Positions 12,579 to 29,650 of a stretch of 64,000 bases of DNA are shown here, one piece after another. The notes under the pieces were generated by a model. That model was not told the origin of the DNA. It saw only the letters and a program-made list of their open reading frames with translations, and made no database searches. The position numbers were made by a program, and so were the translations under genes. Source of the stretch: Plumapathes pennacea (taxonomy: Eukaryota; Cnidaria; Anthozoa; Antipatharia; Myriopathidae); contig OZ038467.1 of assembly GCA_964036295.1 (NCBI GenBank), positions 10,958,670-11,022,669 of the forward strand, written 5' to 3'. Position 1 is the first letter of the stretch; each line of letters starts with the position of its first letter.

Positions 12579-12748
12579 ATTGAATATACCAATCACATCA
12601 ACATTCAGTAACATATTTTTTGATACCATTGACGAAACCCCTTTACTAGCGGCCTCCATTAATCTGGACTATCGTTAGAGAACTGAGAACAATTTCCTTT
12701 CCATTGGTTAGTGATACAAGTGTTCTATCAACAGTTTCTCTAGAAGAC

Positions 12749-17393
<4,645 letters not shown>

Positions 17394-18345
17394 GATGCGT
17401 TAGTGTGTTTTTTTGCCTCTTATTTAAAGATATAAGTAATATATTCAGCCGTGGTCTTAAAGTTGCAGATGTATCGTTTGTGTGGTATAGCAGATTGTCG
17501 TAAACATTGTTTCTCGGCAATAAACAATAATTTTGGGTGCTTGGAGAATGGTATTATAGGCCTCTATATTTTCCTGAACATGATACATTTAGTATTATAC
17601 ATTAGACACGAGGTCAACAACAATATCAACGTCTCAGCCAATCCGATGTTTTGTTTAGGACCGAGAATGTCTAAAAATGGTTGATGTGGTTGTCTAAATT
17701 ATTGGTAAATTAGATATTAATAAAAACGTTTAACTTCAGGTTTGTCGGATGGAATGGGATAACCAAATCTTTTTGATTTCTGAATCTCTTTAAATGACCG
17801 ATGGAGAATCTTTGGCGCGCTTTGGACTATGGGTCAAACCGGTTCTTTGCCGTTGTGTAAGTGACTGTTCAAAACTTGTAAGTGAGATTTGTATTCTGGG
17901 AGTGCCAAAATTTTCGAAGACGACCCGACCATATCCGAATCGGAAATTTGGGAATATAACTATTATCATATGGATTTTTCGTTCCTCGCTTTGGTTCGAG
18001 GTAACATATCTTTTGGAAAGTATTTATACGCGAGGGCGCACTATAAAAGGGCCTACAAGGAGATCTTCCTAGGGAAGATTTTAATAGTGACTGTAAAGCA
18101 ATGATGCGAACAACGACTTGTGAACTTAAATATTGATGTGTAAATCGTTTATTTGGTTGACAGCTCTGTTCGTGCCGATAAAAGCGAGAGGCTCCTTGTT
18201 TGCTTCTTCATTCCACCATTTTGTGTATAATATAAAGAAAAGTGGAAAGGGAGGTTCCCTTAAAAGTGCGTCCCCTCATTTGAGGCTGTAATTGCCCAAA
18301 TGTTTCAATAACCGCGAGAAACTGGCGTGGTTTCGAAGTTTTCGG

Positions 18346-18544
18346 TGGTGTTACACTGGTCGATTTGCAATGATGCGATGTTGCGCTAAAAGTCGCTCAG
18401 GTGTAACACCCCATTGCGAACGATTTTTCGCGATGCTTGCGGTGCTGCAACGCGTTGCAAGTTTTTGAAAGCGATTCAAAAACTTGCAACACCGTTGCGT
18501 AATTTTCGAGTGAATCGGCGTTGCAAACGACCAGTGCACACCAG
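18346..18544. mobile_element. MITE-like element with actggtcg ends, copy a
   Basis: The left end ggtgttacactggtcgatttgcaa and the right end ttgcaaacgaccagtgcacacc are near inverted repeats. The interior has a strong palindrome (gttgcaagtttttga / tcaaaaacttgcaac). A truncated relative lies at 28230-28380. Confidence 0.65.
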
Positions 18545-19054
18545 GTTTACGCGTGAGTCACACGCCCTTGGGCGTGAAAGTTGGCAGGTATATCACGTCC
18601 CGCTGAACAGTGCATTCTCGCTTTCACATTTACTATCACTAAGTGACTGACACATTCTCGCTGTCTCCGAACTCTGCTTGGTACTAATAATCAAGGGTAT
18701 ATTTTTGAATGCTGTCATCAATCATTCACCAGGCGACCTCTGGAATAACTATCAGGTATTACGCAAGTTCATAACGCGAACGACAGATCTTTGACCTAGA
18801 ATACATCATGTCTCACGATTTTACGCTAATTGAGGGGACCAGACATTTTTGCCACGAAGCCAGTATCGCGCACAAAAAAACAACTCGAATAGAGCACATG
18901 TACACTCCCGACATACAAGACTTTAATGTAGCACTTACACGCTAAATACTGCATTATCGCTTTCATATTTACTATTGACTTGACAATAAACCCAGATTTA
19001 CCACTATGCACGAACGAATAGTTAATCTCAGTTTTAGTTTAGACCGCAGCTGTG

Positions 19055-19215
19055 AAGGCTCCGGTCGCACATTTGCACCACCATTTGAAGTGCAAACAGT
19101 GCTTGTCACCAGAACTATAATTATGTCAGCAAGTTGTTACCAAACACATAAGCCGTCGTATTGCTCTCGATGCTGAGTTATTATCGACTAAACTTCCTAG
19201 TGCGACCGGGCCCTA
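19055..19215. mobile_element. MITE-like element with ctccggtcgcac ends, copy a
   Basis: The left end ggctccggtcgcac and right end gtgcgaccgggccc are inverted. The interior (tattgctctcgatgctgag) is shared with 28040-28226. Confidence 0.6.
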
Positions 19216-20079
19216 AAACGCGAGCAATCCGCTACAAATGTAATAGTGTGCGTCCTGTAACAACATTTTTTCATAATATTGAAAGCCTTTCCGGACTTTC
19301 CTCGTGTTGTTCCACTGTACCGGATAGGTTTTCTGGCCTAAGCCGCTCCGGTCAGTGTTTGCACTATATCGGAACGGCCCAAAATTTTATGTGCTATCCT
19401 AATGCAGAGATGTCCACTCAGCCTGCTGCGTTGCCTGCGCGATGTTTACTGGGCAAAGTGTGCAAACCACACAGCTTGTTGATTGCATATGGCACAGGCT
19501 GCTTATATTTAAATTATATGAATAGATAGTTCGTAAGTCTATAAAAAAAACCCATATATGACATGGCTCAGTAAAAGTAAGGGCAAAAAACGCCATCATC
19601 CTAATGCGGGAGAGGCAAAAAGAGAAAAAGAGGTAGATATGAGGAGGATGAGGGAAAGTAAAAAAGAAACACGTCATGACTCGAAGACTGACCTCAAGAC
19701 CCTTGTGACCTCATAACACGTGACTCCAATAGGGGGCAGTCACTGTTCTATAGACTGTCAGAAATAAGACATAAAAATCCTATTTGCGAGCAAATATGCT
19801 TTTTCTTAGCGTGGAGGATTTGAATCCGCGACATCTTTCAGAGAATGAACAAATCGCGCAATCATCCGAGACAATGCCAAATTCCAATACCTGTTCAGGA
19901 TTGAATATATCTCCACAGGAGGCGCTGTTTAGTTTATTACTAAAATACAATCCATCCCATCAGCGCGAGGAAATATCTGCAATTATCGCATGTCAAGCAC
20001 TGTTATAAGAGAACCCACAACAATTTCCTTTCGATTGGTTAGTGATACAAGTGTTCTATCAACAGTTTCTCTAGTAGAC

Positions 20080-23000
20080 ATGGCATCGAAGACTGGTGTG
20101 GCCTTTTCGGGCGGAGGGGTCCGTTCAGCGGCATTTTCGTCCGGAGTTCTTCGCAGATTGCTGCAGCGTGGTGTTACCCCTGACTACCTGAGCTGCGTGT
20201 CGGGTGGAGGCTACACAGGCACAGCCTACCTCGACTGGAAGTTCCGCCACGACCAGGCAGACGACCCCGCATGGCACAAGGAGTTCTTCGAGCGCATGAG
20301 ACGAAGTGCTATTTTTTGCAACTGGAGCAGCCCCATGGTTGGCTGTTGTGACGTCATGGCTCTACTGTTCCTTGTCATTTTCATAGCAATTCTGGCTCCA
20401 TCAATATTGCTGTTGTCTTACGCATGCCCAGTCGCCAACCTTGTTGATTATTTTATTGGCGACATATTGCGCTCTGAGGAGCCTTGCCCGGGGGGTGTAC
20501 CGAGGAACGGAGGGGGAGCAGTGAATGATACGCTGTGCATTGAGACGGCGGGCTCTGGCGCCTACAAAAAAACGGAGATTTTTGCAATTCTATTGGGTTT
20601 GGCAGTTCTGTTCTTCCTGCTGGGAAAACTTTTTCGCAAAGTCCGAGATCACATGGCGATGCTGACGTCAGTTTGCCTCGCCCTCCTCGTACTTACTTTT
20701 CTTCCTTGGTTTATTCATGACTATATCAGTGGGACACCCTTCTGGATGAAAGGCTTGGTGTTATTCTTGTGTGCGGTTGTGTGGTTCTCAGTCCCTTTGA
20801 TGCGTGACCAGGCCTCTATGATCATAATCTTTTTCCTGTTTTCATATGTCATCCACTGGCGAGTGTACAGGGCCAGCTTTGTCGATTTGTTCGCTTACTC
20901 GGATCAACTCTTTTCCGTGTTGTTAATTGTGTCAGGGATTATGGTTTGGCTGACGCCGCTCGTGGTGGAAGTACAACGGAAGCTTGTACACCTTTACAAC
21001 AGGTGTGTCTAAAATAAACCGAACCAACTATAGGGCCCGTGTAGCACGTGTTTATCAATTGAAAAAACAAACCTCAATATTCATATACTTTGTGTGTTTG
21101 AATTTGCACTGGATGGGGAGGGGGAATATGGCGGATAGTGAGGTTATTTCGTTGCTGTTTTTTATAACTAATATTATTATTATTTCATAACATTTTATAA
21201 AGAAATAGATAAAATAATTAAGTAGGACTCATAGAGATGCATAAAGAAAATGCAAAATTCAAGACACACCAAGTCTGGTTGCTGTTTCACCAAAGCAGAC
21301 TAAAGCCATCGTGGAAGTAGTTTTGCACCAAACTCCAAACCTTTCGAAACAGGGCAACCCGAAGTGGCATTCCTCTAAAAAAGTCTACTTGGATCTGATT
21401 TCCAGATTAGACCGACTGGCACGCTAGTCTTATCACACTTATATAAATACCTCATCCTAGGTGGCGACTGCAGAAAGCGTTCTACACAGATGCGGGTACA
21501 GGAACGTTTGGATGTGCGGGCATCACCATGAAAGACTGCTTCCTTACGATGCCGGGTTACGAAAAGCAAAGCCTGAACCCAGATCGTCCCCTCACACTGG
21601 CCGATCTGCAAGATATGAAACCCCAATACATTTGTAATGCGGTGGTGAACCTATGGCAGAGGACTCCCGAAGATGAAGAATACGAGTTACTCACTATGAC
21701 CCCCACGAGTATAGAGCGGCTGGACTGTGCCCCTGGAGAGGACGAAATCGGCAGCCTAGTTCCTAGAGACATTCGTTTGTCTCAAGCCATGGCGGCATCG
21801 GCTGCATTTTTCTCTCAGCACATGGGCCGGTATGAGCAAAGAGCGGAGGCCTTCAGTGATCTGCAGAATGTTTTGGGCGTTGCCATGGGCACCGAAGTTT
21901 TGTCTGATCCGCGAGCGGTGGAGCGTCAATGCATTTTCCTCACTGTAAGGCATCACGCAACGCAGTTGAAATGCAACATCTGTAGACAGATAGGTACATG
22001 GACAGGCAACAAGCAGGGACAGACGTAAATAATCAGGCAAGTAGGAATGTAGACCTACAAATACTGAAACGAAACGGGCAGATCGTGCGAGAGAAATGAG
22101 ATTGGAGAAGTAAGTATGATCAGAGAGGGATGATGTGTGAGATATCTTGTTTCTTGTTTCCATTTGGTGTCAGGTGGTGCCATTTTTCATTGGATTTCTA
22201 CATGGTCTGCCACTTGTACTTTTTCCACTTCTCCACTTCCGAGGAGTAAACAGAGAGATGGACACTTGGGGAGTGTTTATTTTTGCTTTCTATTGCGGAG
22301 TAGTAGCTTTGATTGCCATACTCCCAATAAACCAAGAAAACCCTGGAATTTTGGCAAATGCCTTGAGGTGCGTCAGCTAGTCATTTCAAATCATCAATTT
22401 AGTCTTTAAAGCTCTCCACACTGTCGCATTGTTTTGGAGTGTTGTTGTATATTATTATTGTGTGTATTTGTACAATGCGGAACACAACAGTTTGAGGCAT
22501 TCTGAAGCAAGCACACGAACTAAACACACTGGCTGGCCCTCACGGCCTCGTTTCCGTGTACCTCGACCAGGTTTTATCCACGCGACTGCTATTTTGGAAA
22601 AAGGTGTATAAAAAGAGTTTTCTTTGAGCTATCTATGTATATATTATTATTATTCACCAACAATTTTGTTGGGTTATCAGTGGTTTGTGTTGAAGTCGCT
22701 GTCGGAACAAATTGTTCTTGCAACTTGTTCTAACAAGTTGTTCTATGGACTCGCTAGTCGATCGACCCAAGTGAACCTCAGTTGTATAAAGCTATTCAAT
22801 TGCCATAACAAACGTTGAGGCGGTCAGCTTGCGTTTAATTTGCTCGACCTGGATTGGGTGGCCAAGTTTGAGCTTAATCAAATTAAAGCTGAGTGGGTGG
22901 CGAAACTCACTAAACGGTACCCAAGTTGAACCCTAATCGAAAACTTTGGTTGGCTATGAAGTCCGCTTGACTTTAGAGTCGATAGCGGTCCCAAAATTAT

Positions 23001-24022
23001 TTATTCCTGTAGATTTTTACCCCCTTGACCGGTTGATATTCTTTTCGTAGGTGGTTTGTTTGTAACGTGGCTCAAGCCCGTTATTTCCGCTCCATGCTTA
23101 GTGGTGCTCATATTGGACCCAAAGCCCCGCCCATCTTGTCCCTAAGTGACGGTGGACATATTGAGAATCTTGGGCTGTTGCCTTTGCTGAAAATGAGACT
23201 GAAGAAGATTGTGGTTGTAGATGGGGGTTCCCACAAAAATAACGTCATCCACATCACCGACATTGTGCACGCTCTAAATCTTGCCAGGAAAAAGTTGCGC
23301 TGTTCGTTTCTGGGAATGGATGGGCGAGACGTGATTGAGGACTTGAGAGCCAAGTTTACAGAACAAGTTCCCGGAAAACAGCCTCGAAGCTACAAGTAAG
23401 GAATACTGGAGCACTTGCAAGGTCTTTTGGAGGAAACAATTAGTTTAGCAATAGTGTATGTTGAAATTCAGAGCACCGGAGGTACCGTGCTTTCTCTGTG
23501 AAGCCATGGCTAAGAAATATACTGTGTACCTATCAAACCTGTCATAGCATGTCAAACCGATATACAGTTCAGAATTTGGAAACATAGTCTGGATCCATTA
23601 CTTTCAAATTTTGCAGGTTCAAAGTGCAATATTTTGACAAACCCACTGACGGCCGGGAAGAGATGGTGGGAGAGGGTGAAATTATCCTGATTGCACCACG
23701 ACATCCAAAAAATGGCGTGATACTGAAAGAGAATGTCACATGGAAAGAGGCGTTGCGTGACATCGACATGGATCTGGAATCTGGGTTGTGGGGAGCTGGT
23801 CCAAGTTTGGAAGCCGACGAAGTGGACAGGCTTACCTTCTGCTGTTGTGACTGTTGTCACCGTATGGCTTGCCGACGTCTCTCGAAGTTCATGTGTGGAA
23901 CATTTCCACAAAATAGCATAGCCAATCAGTTCTTCACGCCAGGCCAGTTCAGCGCCTATCACAGAGAAGGATACCGCGCCTGCTTGGAGGCTGAAGCTGC
24001 TGACTTTTTGCTGGCAGAATAG
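20080..24022 (+). CDS. Patatin-like phospholipase, multi-pass membrane, copy 3
   Basis: Coding exons: 20080-21002, 21461-21944, 22174-22367, 23051-23395, 23617-24022 (783 residues). Motifs are intact: FSGGGVRSAAFS, nucleophile S41 in SCVSGGGY, catalytic D567 in SLSDGGHIENLG, and the Cys cluster FCCCDCCHRMACRR. Hydrophobic helices match copy 2. It is the closest relative of copy 2: the 5' flank back to about 20020 and intron 3 are also alignable between the two. An in-frame ATG at 19990 would add 30 residues, but the extension is not open from an ATG in copy 2, so the conserved ATG at 20080 is preferred. The stop is followed at once by a perfect 24-bp hairpin and a fragment of the 31-bp-repeat element. 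AATAAA occurs at 24292-24297 and 24482-24487. Confidence 0.87.
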
Positions 24023-24025
24023 GCA

Positions 24026-24082
24026 ACATGGTTTGTCTATGGGGAAAACGCACAGTGTGTTTTCCCCATAGACAAACCATGT
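24026..24082 (+). repeat. Perfect 24-bp hairpin just after the copy 3 stop codon
   Basis: Arm 24026-24049 starts acatggtttgtctatgggga; arm 24059-24082 is its exact reverse complement, with a 9-base loop. Copy 4 has only one arm (ttttccccatagacaa near 37492-37507), so the hairpin arose by duplication-inversion in copy 3 or was lost from copy 4. If transcribed it would form a long stem in the 3' untranslated region. Confidence 0.85.
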
Positions 24083-24099
24083 AGGTATGTATCGTTTCC

Positions 24100-24245
24100 A
24101 TTATTTTAGTCTGAAATGGGGCTTTAGTCTGGAATAGGGTAGTAGATTTTGGTATTTGGTCTGAAATAAGGTGCACATTTTCGCATACAGATCTGAAATA
24201 GGGTCGAAAATTGCAAATTTTGGTCTGAAATAAGGTAAGGGTTTC
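24100..24245 (-). mobile_element. Fragment of the 31-bp-repeat element, 3' flank of copy 3
   Basis: Several units of the form tagtctgaaatggggc and tttggtctgaaataaggtgc are seen, the reverse complement of the units at 24656-24865. The terminal inverted repeats are missing. A homologous fragment follows copy 4 at 37545-37720. Confidence 0.6.
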
Positions 24246-24590
24246 TTGACTCGGCCACTCTTGATTCACTTCCCAGGAAACGGTTTCTCGCAATAAAATT
24301 ACGAGGGTGTCAAGCGGTTTTTCCCAGTCTTGTACTTGAGATGGAAGTGCTATATTCCGACGCGTTTTAAAGTTGCAGATATATGTAGTTTGTTCGAGAA
24401 TAAAATGTAGCAGGATACAGTATAATAGTTTATTAGAACTGCATGGTATGATTTTGATTGGTAAAATTTGGAATTCTCAGCAATAAAAAAATAATTGTGG
24501 GTGCTTGGTTTAATGGTGAGTTTAAACGGCTTGCTTTCTTTCCTGAACACGATTTGGCCTACAGTTGGCAACAACTGTGTTAATGTCAGG

Positions 24591-24938
24591 CCCGGGGGGG
24601 AGGGGGGTACTCCTCACTATTTTGGGTGGGAGTGAGCCGCCCGGGACTGAAAACCGTTACCCTATTTCAGACCAAAATTTGCGATTTTCGACCAATTTCA
24701 GACCAAAAGTTGCGATTTTCGACCCTATTTCAGACCAAAATTTGCAATTTTCGACCAATTTCAGACCAAAACTTGCAATTTTCGACCCTATTTCAGACCA
24801 AAATGCGCAATTTTCGACCAATTTCAGACCAAAATTTGCAATTTTTGACCCTATTTCAGACTAAAATGCTGAAAATGATACCCTTTGGGGCGGCACATAC
24901 CTATATGGCTCATATATGGGAGTACCCCCCTCCCCGGG
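24591..24938 (+). mobile_element. Complete inverted-repeat element with 31-bp internal tandem repeats
   Basis: The ends cccggggggg-aggggggtactcc and ggagtacccccctccccggg are inverted repeats of about 22 bp. The interior has seven units built around atttcagaccaaaatttgca / attttcgacc. Alternate units differ in their junction (gaccaattt versus gaccctattt), giving a dimeric higher-order period of about 61 bp. A second complete element is at 54281-54602. Confidence 0.8.
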
Positions 24939-27055
24939 ATTTCAGGGCTCGAAACTGTCATTTCCTGCCGCGTTTTTTAGCCGAACAGTTCCATAAAGGC
25001 AACGCGTGGGAAAACGGGGAATTCTGCTTTTTTTTCTGCTGTTAGTGACGTTGTTTTCTTTGTGCGTGTGTTTCTGATCAAAATGCCGTCGATCACACAG
25101 TCAGGAGTCTTAGAACCCATGTACTGCGGCACGATACCATACTGTACAATCGAATTGTTCAATCCAGTTTTCAAAATACAACCTCGTCCCCAGGGCAATC
25201 CGCGTGGTAGGGCCGCGGATGGCCCTGACCAGTTTCCATTTTTGGAGGCTGAGAACTAAATTCCAAAATATCTGACCGGTGAAAACCGGTCTCGCCCACT
25301 TGTCTCCCAGAGGGATCACAACTACAGATTACAGAATACATCAAACGAACGGCAACGAACAGTCCGTGATTCTTGTGCCCTGTGTGATCCTGCTATCCAA
25401 GTTCATTGCCAAACTCGGCACGGTAACATTACTGAACCAGGTAGGAGTAGAAGAAAGCTACGTCAGCGACGGCAACGCGAGGAACCAAGAAAACTGCGTT
25501 TCCGTATTCCTTGTCTTTGTAGCTTCGCCCAAAGTATTCTTCAGTTGTTCAATTTGTTCAGTTTTTGCCGAGGTTCTTCTGCTTTCATTGTCTCTTAGGA
25601 AGAACGACTGTCGTAATTCCTAAAAATGTATTGAGTCCATGTCCTGATGACAACCTAAAAATAAGCCTTTGAAGTCGCACGTGAGAGCACGACGACTCGA
25701 GATCATGTCAATTTCACATATCCACGGGTTTTTGTGTCTTCTGCAACAGTTTTATTGTTTCACTGACGTTGCCGTCGTCCTTTCCCGTCCTGTATCTTAA
25801 AGTCCCACTAGACTGATTTAATAGCTAAAAGTAATATGGAAATTTTACCACCGTAGCTTTTACTACCAAAATAGAAGCTCAGCGGATACACAGTCACTGA
25901 ATAAATTTAGTACAGATAGTCATAATACTGTTATAGTAATTATATAGTATTTTAATCGGAAGTACCACCAGGAACTTGAGTTACTGGTGTTTTCACCTTG
26001 TGTCTTGCAAAACCGCGGAGTTTTTATGAATACCATTAAGCAGCTCATAAAAATGACCGAGCAGTTAGACCGCGAAAACGACTGCCATGTGCATGCGGAG
26101 AAGGACTGGTTTTAAACTAAGGCAAAACTTATGAATTTTAGCCACAGAAGTTCCCGGTGAGACGCACCCCACTAGCTTTCTATTTGAGGCGTTTCAGTAA
26201 ACATGATTATGGATTCAAGAGAATGGCGTGTACTGATTATTTATAGTTCAGCCGGCGTATTGAACATCTTTTCGGAGTCAGAAGAGAAATTCAACCCCTT
26301 GCTCGACGAATTAACTTCTTTGCCACAGACCAGAAGCTAGAATATATACGCTCTCGTTTCCACATGGAATGGCGTTCGCGTGAAGAAGAATAGGGTCCGG
26401 TGTTTATATTAACAAATTAATACACCTTGCCTAAACAGAGTAGTGAAATTTGCGAATTTGTGTCTTGAACAGGGTTAGCATTTGAAATTTGCTGATTTGT
26501 GTCTTGAAAAAGTTCGGCCCTCTGCCCAAACTTTAGTCGAGCCCCCACCCCTCCCCTCCCCCTGCTTGGATACTCAACAACTTGTTGTCCAGAGTACCGG
26601 TTACCAACCGCGACGGAACGAACGACCGCGCACGCATTTCCGTTTCTACTGCTTTCAACGATGTACATGTATCACAAGATTTCAGTTATAGTTATTGCTT
26701 TAGTTATAACTAATTATTTTCGCCGCTGAACTCAAGCGCGATACTCGATTGTGGGGTGTGCATTTTATGCGGTAAAGAAGTTCCGTGCTCGGTCAAGTGG
26801 ATCACATTTTTACGTACATGACATACGTTGTCTTAGTGATACCTCAGCCACAAAAGCTGTTTTTTTCTTTTGTTTTTTGTTTTTTTGTTTTTTTGTTGTT
26901 TTTTTTCCGATGGTTTGAACGAGCATTTGAACGAGAATATGTAACGAAGGAACGATTTTGGCTTGCGTTGTTCAATTCAGCTTCGGAACTTACTGGAAAA
27001 TAGCCATTACTGTCGCTTGTTGAAAATTTTCTTTACCTGTGGTTTGAACGAGCTG

Positions 27056-27598
27056 TTTAAACACGAGGGCGCACTATAAAAGGGCACTTCCCAGGGAAGC
27101 GCAGAGCCACTTGTCAATCAACAGTGACCGAGACAACAGCTCCTAATTAGTAAAAAGCCAAAATTTTCCAAATTTTGTCTTTCCTGGTACTTGAATACCA
27201 CGCAAAACAAGATAATGTTGCCTCTCGAGTTTTCCATCACATAAACATTCATTTTGAGTGCAATTTGAGTAAAATCCAAGAATAATCTTCAAAACAAGAA
27301 ATTAAATATTCTTGGTGCGCAGCTATGCGTCGCATTGCACCGCGAAATTCAAAATGTATTTTGGCAGCCAAAAGCAAAGTTTCTTTCAAATCCTTCCGTC
27401 CAGAACTCCACATTAAAGTTGCCCGCATGTGTTTACTTTTGGATATACTTTTAGCCGCCAAGCTGCAGAGAAATTTTGTTATGGGCAGCGCGACTTCTGA
27501 ACGCTGCAGGCGCACGTGCTATTCAGCAAACATTATGCAAATGTGGTGTCGAAAGAGGCGGGGCCAACGGCCTTTTATAGCGCGCCTTCGTGTTTAAA
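27056..27598. mobile_element. Inverted-repeat element with TATA-box-like ends
   Basis: The left end tttaaacacgagggcgcact followed by ataaaagggc is matched at the right end by the inverse (gccttttatagcgcgccttcgtgtttaaa). The roughly 30-bp ends bracket 540 bp with no transposase-like frame. An isolated end-like copy is present near 18025-18055. Confidence 0.65.
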
Positions 27599-28039
27599 AT
27601 GTAATTGCCATAAGATAGAAATTCGATAAGCGTGTAGAGGTTTACACATTTTGTGGCCGATTCAACCGCTATGGTACGTTACTGTAGCCAGTTACCAGTT
27701 TGACCACTCTCATGCAATTAAAAATTTGGCCTGTTTCAAACGTCGAACTTCACATGAGTTGAATACATCAATGTAAATTAGCTGAAACATTTTTTTAGTT
27801 TATTTTTCTTTACATTTCATTACATTTCTATACAAATCCATACATTTACGCTACATTACATTTCATTGCTGCTCAACTACACCATAAAGAAAAAAGAAAG
27901 AAAAAAAAAAAGAAAAAATAGAATAAAAATAGACTACAAAAGGCTGAAACAATAGCTTTTGCTCATTTGCATTGTATTCGACGCATGTAATAATTATTCT
28001 TAACATTTGTTTCAAAAGCACAAGGCCTTATCGGGGAGC

Positions 28040-28226
28040 TAAGGCTCCGGTCGCACTCGTAACTTTAAAGACATTAACATCAACATTTGCGTCATTTTAA
28101 GTCTAAACAGCGCTTGTCACTAAAATATATGTCAGTAAGTTGCTACGAAACATTGAAGAAGCCGCGTCGTATTGCTCTCGATGCTGAGTTATTATCGACC
28201 AAACTTCCCAGTGCGACCGGGCCCTA
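28040..28226. mobile_element. MITE-like element with ctccggtcgcac ends, copy b
   Basis: The left end aaggctccggtcgcact and the right end agtgcgaccgggccct are inverted, and the interior matches 19055-19215. It directly abuts the next element at 28230. Confidence 0.6.
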
Positions 28227-28229
28227 AAG

Positions 28230-28380
28230 CTGGTGCTACACTGGTCGATTTGCAACGATACGATGTTGCGCTAACAATCGTTCGAGTGTAACACCCCATT
28301 GCGAACGATTTTTCGCGATGTTTGCAGTGCTGCAATGCGTTGCAAGTTTTTGAACGCGATTCAAAAACTTGCAACACCGT
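28230..28380. mobile_element. MITE-like element with actggtcg end, copy b (truncated)
   Basis: It matches 18346-18495 from the left end (gctacactggtcgatttgca) through the palindrome tcaaaaacttgcaacaccgt, then the homology stops, so the right end is lost. Confidence 0.55.
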
Positions 28381-29371
28381 ACACAGAGATCCCAGCAAAA
28401 GTCGGATCGGGTCTCAGAGATGTGCACAAGAAGCTGATGAAAGAGCTAAGAGCTAGTTATAACTTTTATTCTAAGCCTTATTTCTAAGGTTCTTACCTTA
28501 ACCTATTTATAGCACCTACACGGTATTTAATTTTTAATCTAGACACTTACTTCAATAAGGAGGTGCATTTTACTGGAAGAAGAAGAAGAGCTTGGCTGTT
28601 GAACCATTATAGCCAAGAGCTGTAGGCCAGAAACTGGAGGAATGATGGACATTTATGATAGCCAAAAATGAGAAGCAAATGATGTTATACCTTTTCGTGA
28701 CCTTTTATATGGATCAAGTTCTTGTTAAAGAAGACGCATTTTTGTGCACTAATTCACTGCACGTCTCAGCGTCAATATGTCAGTACGCATATAATTAATC
28801 CCGCCTCGAACTGATATAAATCTTGTCAAACAAATAAATATCCTGTTTCACAGTTTGACAAAAGGCAGTATTGCAACTGGTGATACTAGAACTCTCACAG
28901 AAAGGCAGCTCGATTCATAGCGAATTTGATTTGATGCGAATTTCCTGGATGTTCCGCGCGCGATAGTGGACCAGCTTCACGTTTATTAAATATAGCTGCA
29001 AGGAAGGATGCGAGTTTTGTACGGCTCGCATCCCTGGAGCACTCAGGTTTTGTAGCCAGGACTCCGTGTCAACAAACGCTGACAGAACTAAACCGTTTAA
29101 GTTCTGCGGCGCACAACAAATCCACAGAAACAAACAAATATTCAACTCGTATCCCCTTAAGCACTCAGGTTTGATAGCGGAAACAAGCACCCTAACCCCA
29201 TTTTTATCTTATTTCTTTCATGTGCTATAATTGGTCAGTAATTATGCAAAGTTTCAAAACAGTCACCGCAACTTCATTTTCAATGGAATCACCCACTGAC
29301 CTTAAGGCGTTACTCCGGAAGCTTTATGAACACATTGTTATGCTGCTATTTTTATGTGATGCGTGAGAACC

Positions 29372-29650
29372 TTTAAGCCCCGTCAAACAGTCACAACATT
29401 TGTCTCAACATTCTCTCAACATTGTTAAGAGCCGGTGTTGAGGCCGTTTGACACCCCCAACATTGTTGAGAAACTGTAAGGAGAGTTTGGGTTTTATCTA
29501 AACTTTGCCTCAACATCGTCTCAACATTTCTTTTGTTCTAGAAATTTTGAGACCGTTTGACACATAAAGTTCTCAACATCTCTAAACATGTCTCAACAAT
29601 GTTGAGAGAAGGTTGAAACAACTGTTGTGACCGTTTGACAAGGGCCTAAA
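29372..29650. mobile_element. MITE-like element with gtcaaacagtcacaaca ends
   Basis: The left end tttaagccccgtcaaacagt and the right end accgtttgacaagggcctaaa are inverted repeats. The interior is rich in caacattgttgaga palindromes. It is non-coding. Confidence 0.7.

Larger units (their letters stand above)
7551..12748. other. Intergenic region between lipase copies 1 and 2
   Basis: There is no supported coding exon. It contains a pogo-type element (7673-7847), a 16-bp hairpin (9809-9854), an inverted-repeat element (10580-10822), a (GA)n run near 11595-11616 and a perfect 42-bp inverted repeat (12445-12578). A short ATG frame of 28 codons begins at 8201 (MADVVAVYLRLL...) inside a GC-richer patch, and a good splice donor (ttttggtaagt) lies near 8465. 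Together these could mark a promoter and a 5' exon of copy 2, but this is weak. An open stretch of 148 codons at 11706-12152 starts from TTG and resembles nothing I know. Confidence 0.45.
17394..20079. other. Intergenic region between lipase copies 2 and 3
   Basis: No coding exon is supported except a possible N-terminal extension of copy 3 (ATG at 19990). The first 370 bases (AATAAA at 17519, and a block at about 17716-17760 with gtcggatggaatgggat) align with the downstream flanks of copies 3 and 4, showing that the duplicated unit extends past the stop codon. It also contains two inverted-repeat elements (18346-18544 and 19055-19215) and an isolated copy of the cactataaaagggc sequence near 18040. 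Confidence 0.5.

Noticed and set aside
24565-25045. Repetitive frames with units like ISDQNLQFSTLFQTK
   Set aside because: These are translations of the 31-bp tandem units of a non-coding inverted-repeat element; several frames are open because the units lack stops, not because of selection.
26246-26390. Short frame with RRIEHLFGVRREIQPLARR-like text
   Set aside because: About 46 codons without ATG or splice context. It might be a fossil of a coding element, but I cannot support it.
27056-27100. Apparent strong TATA-box promoter (gcactataaaagggc)
   Set aside because: The same sequence occurs inverted at 27567-27598 and again near 18040, so it is the end of a repeat element and no gene follows it.
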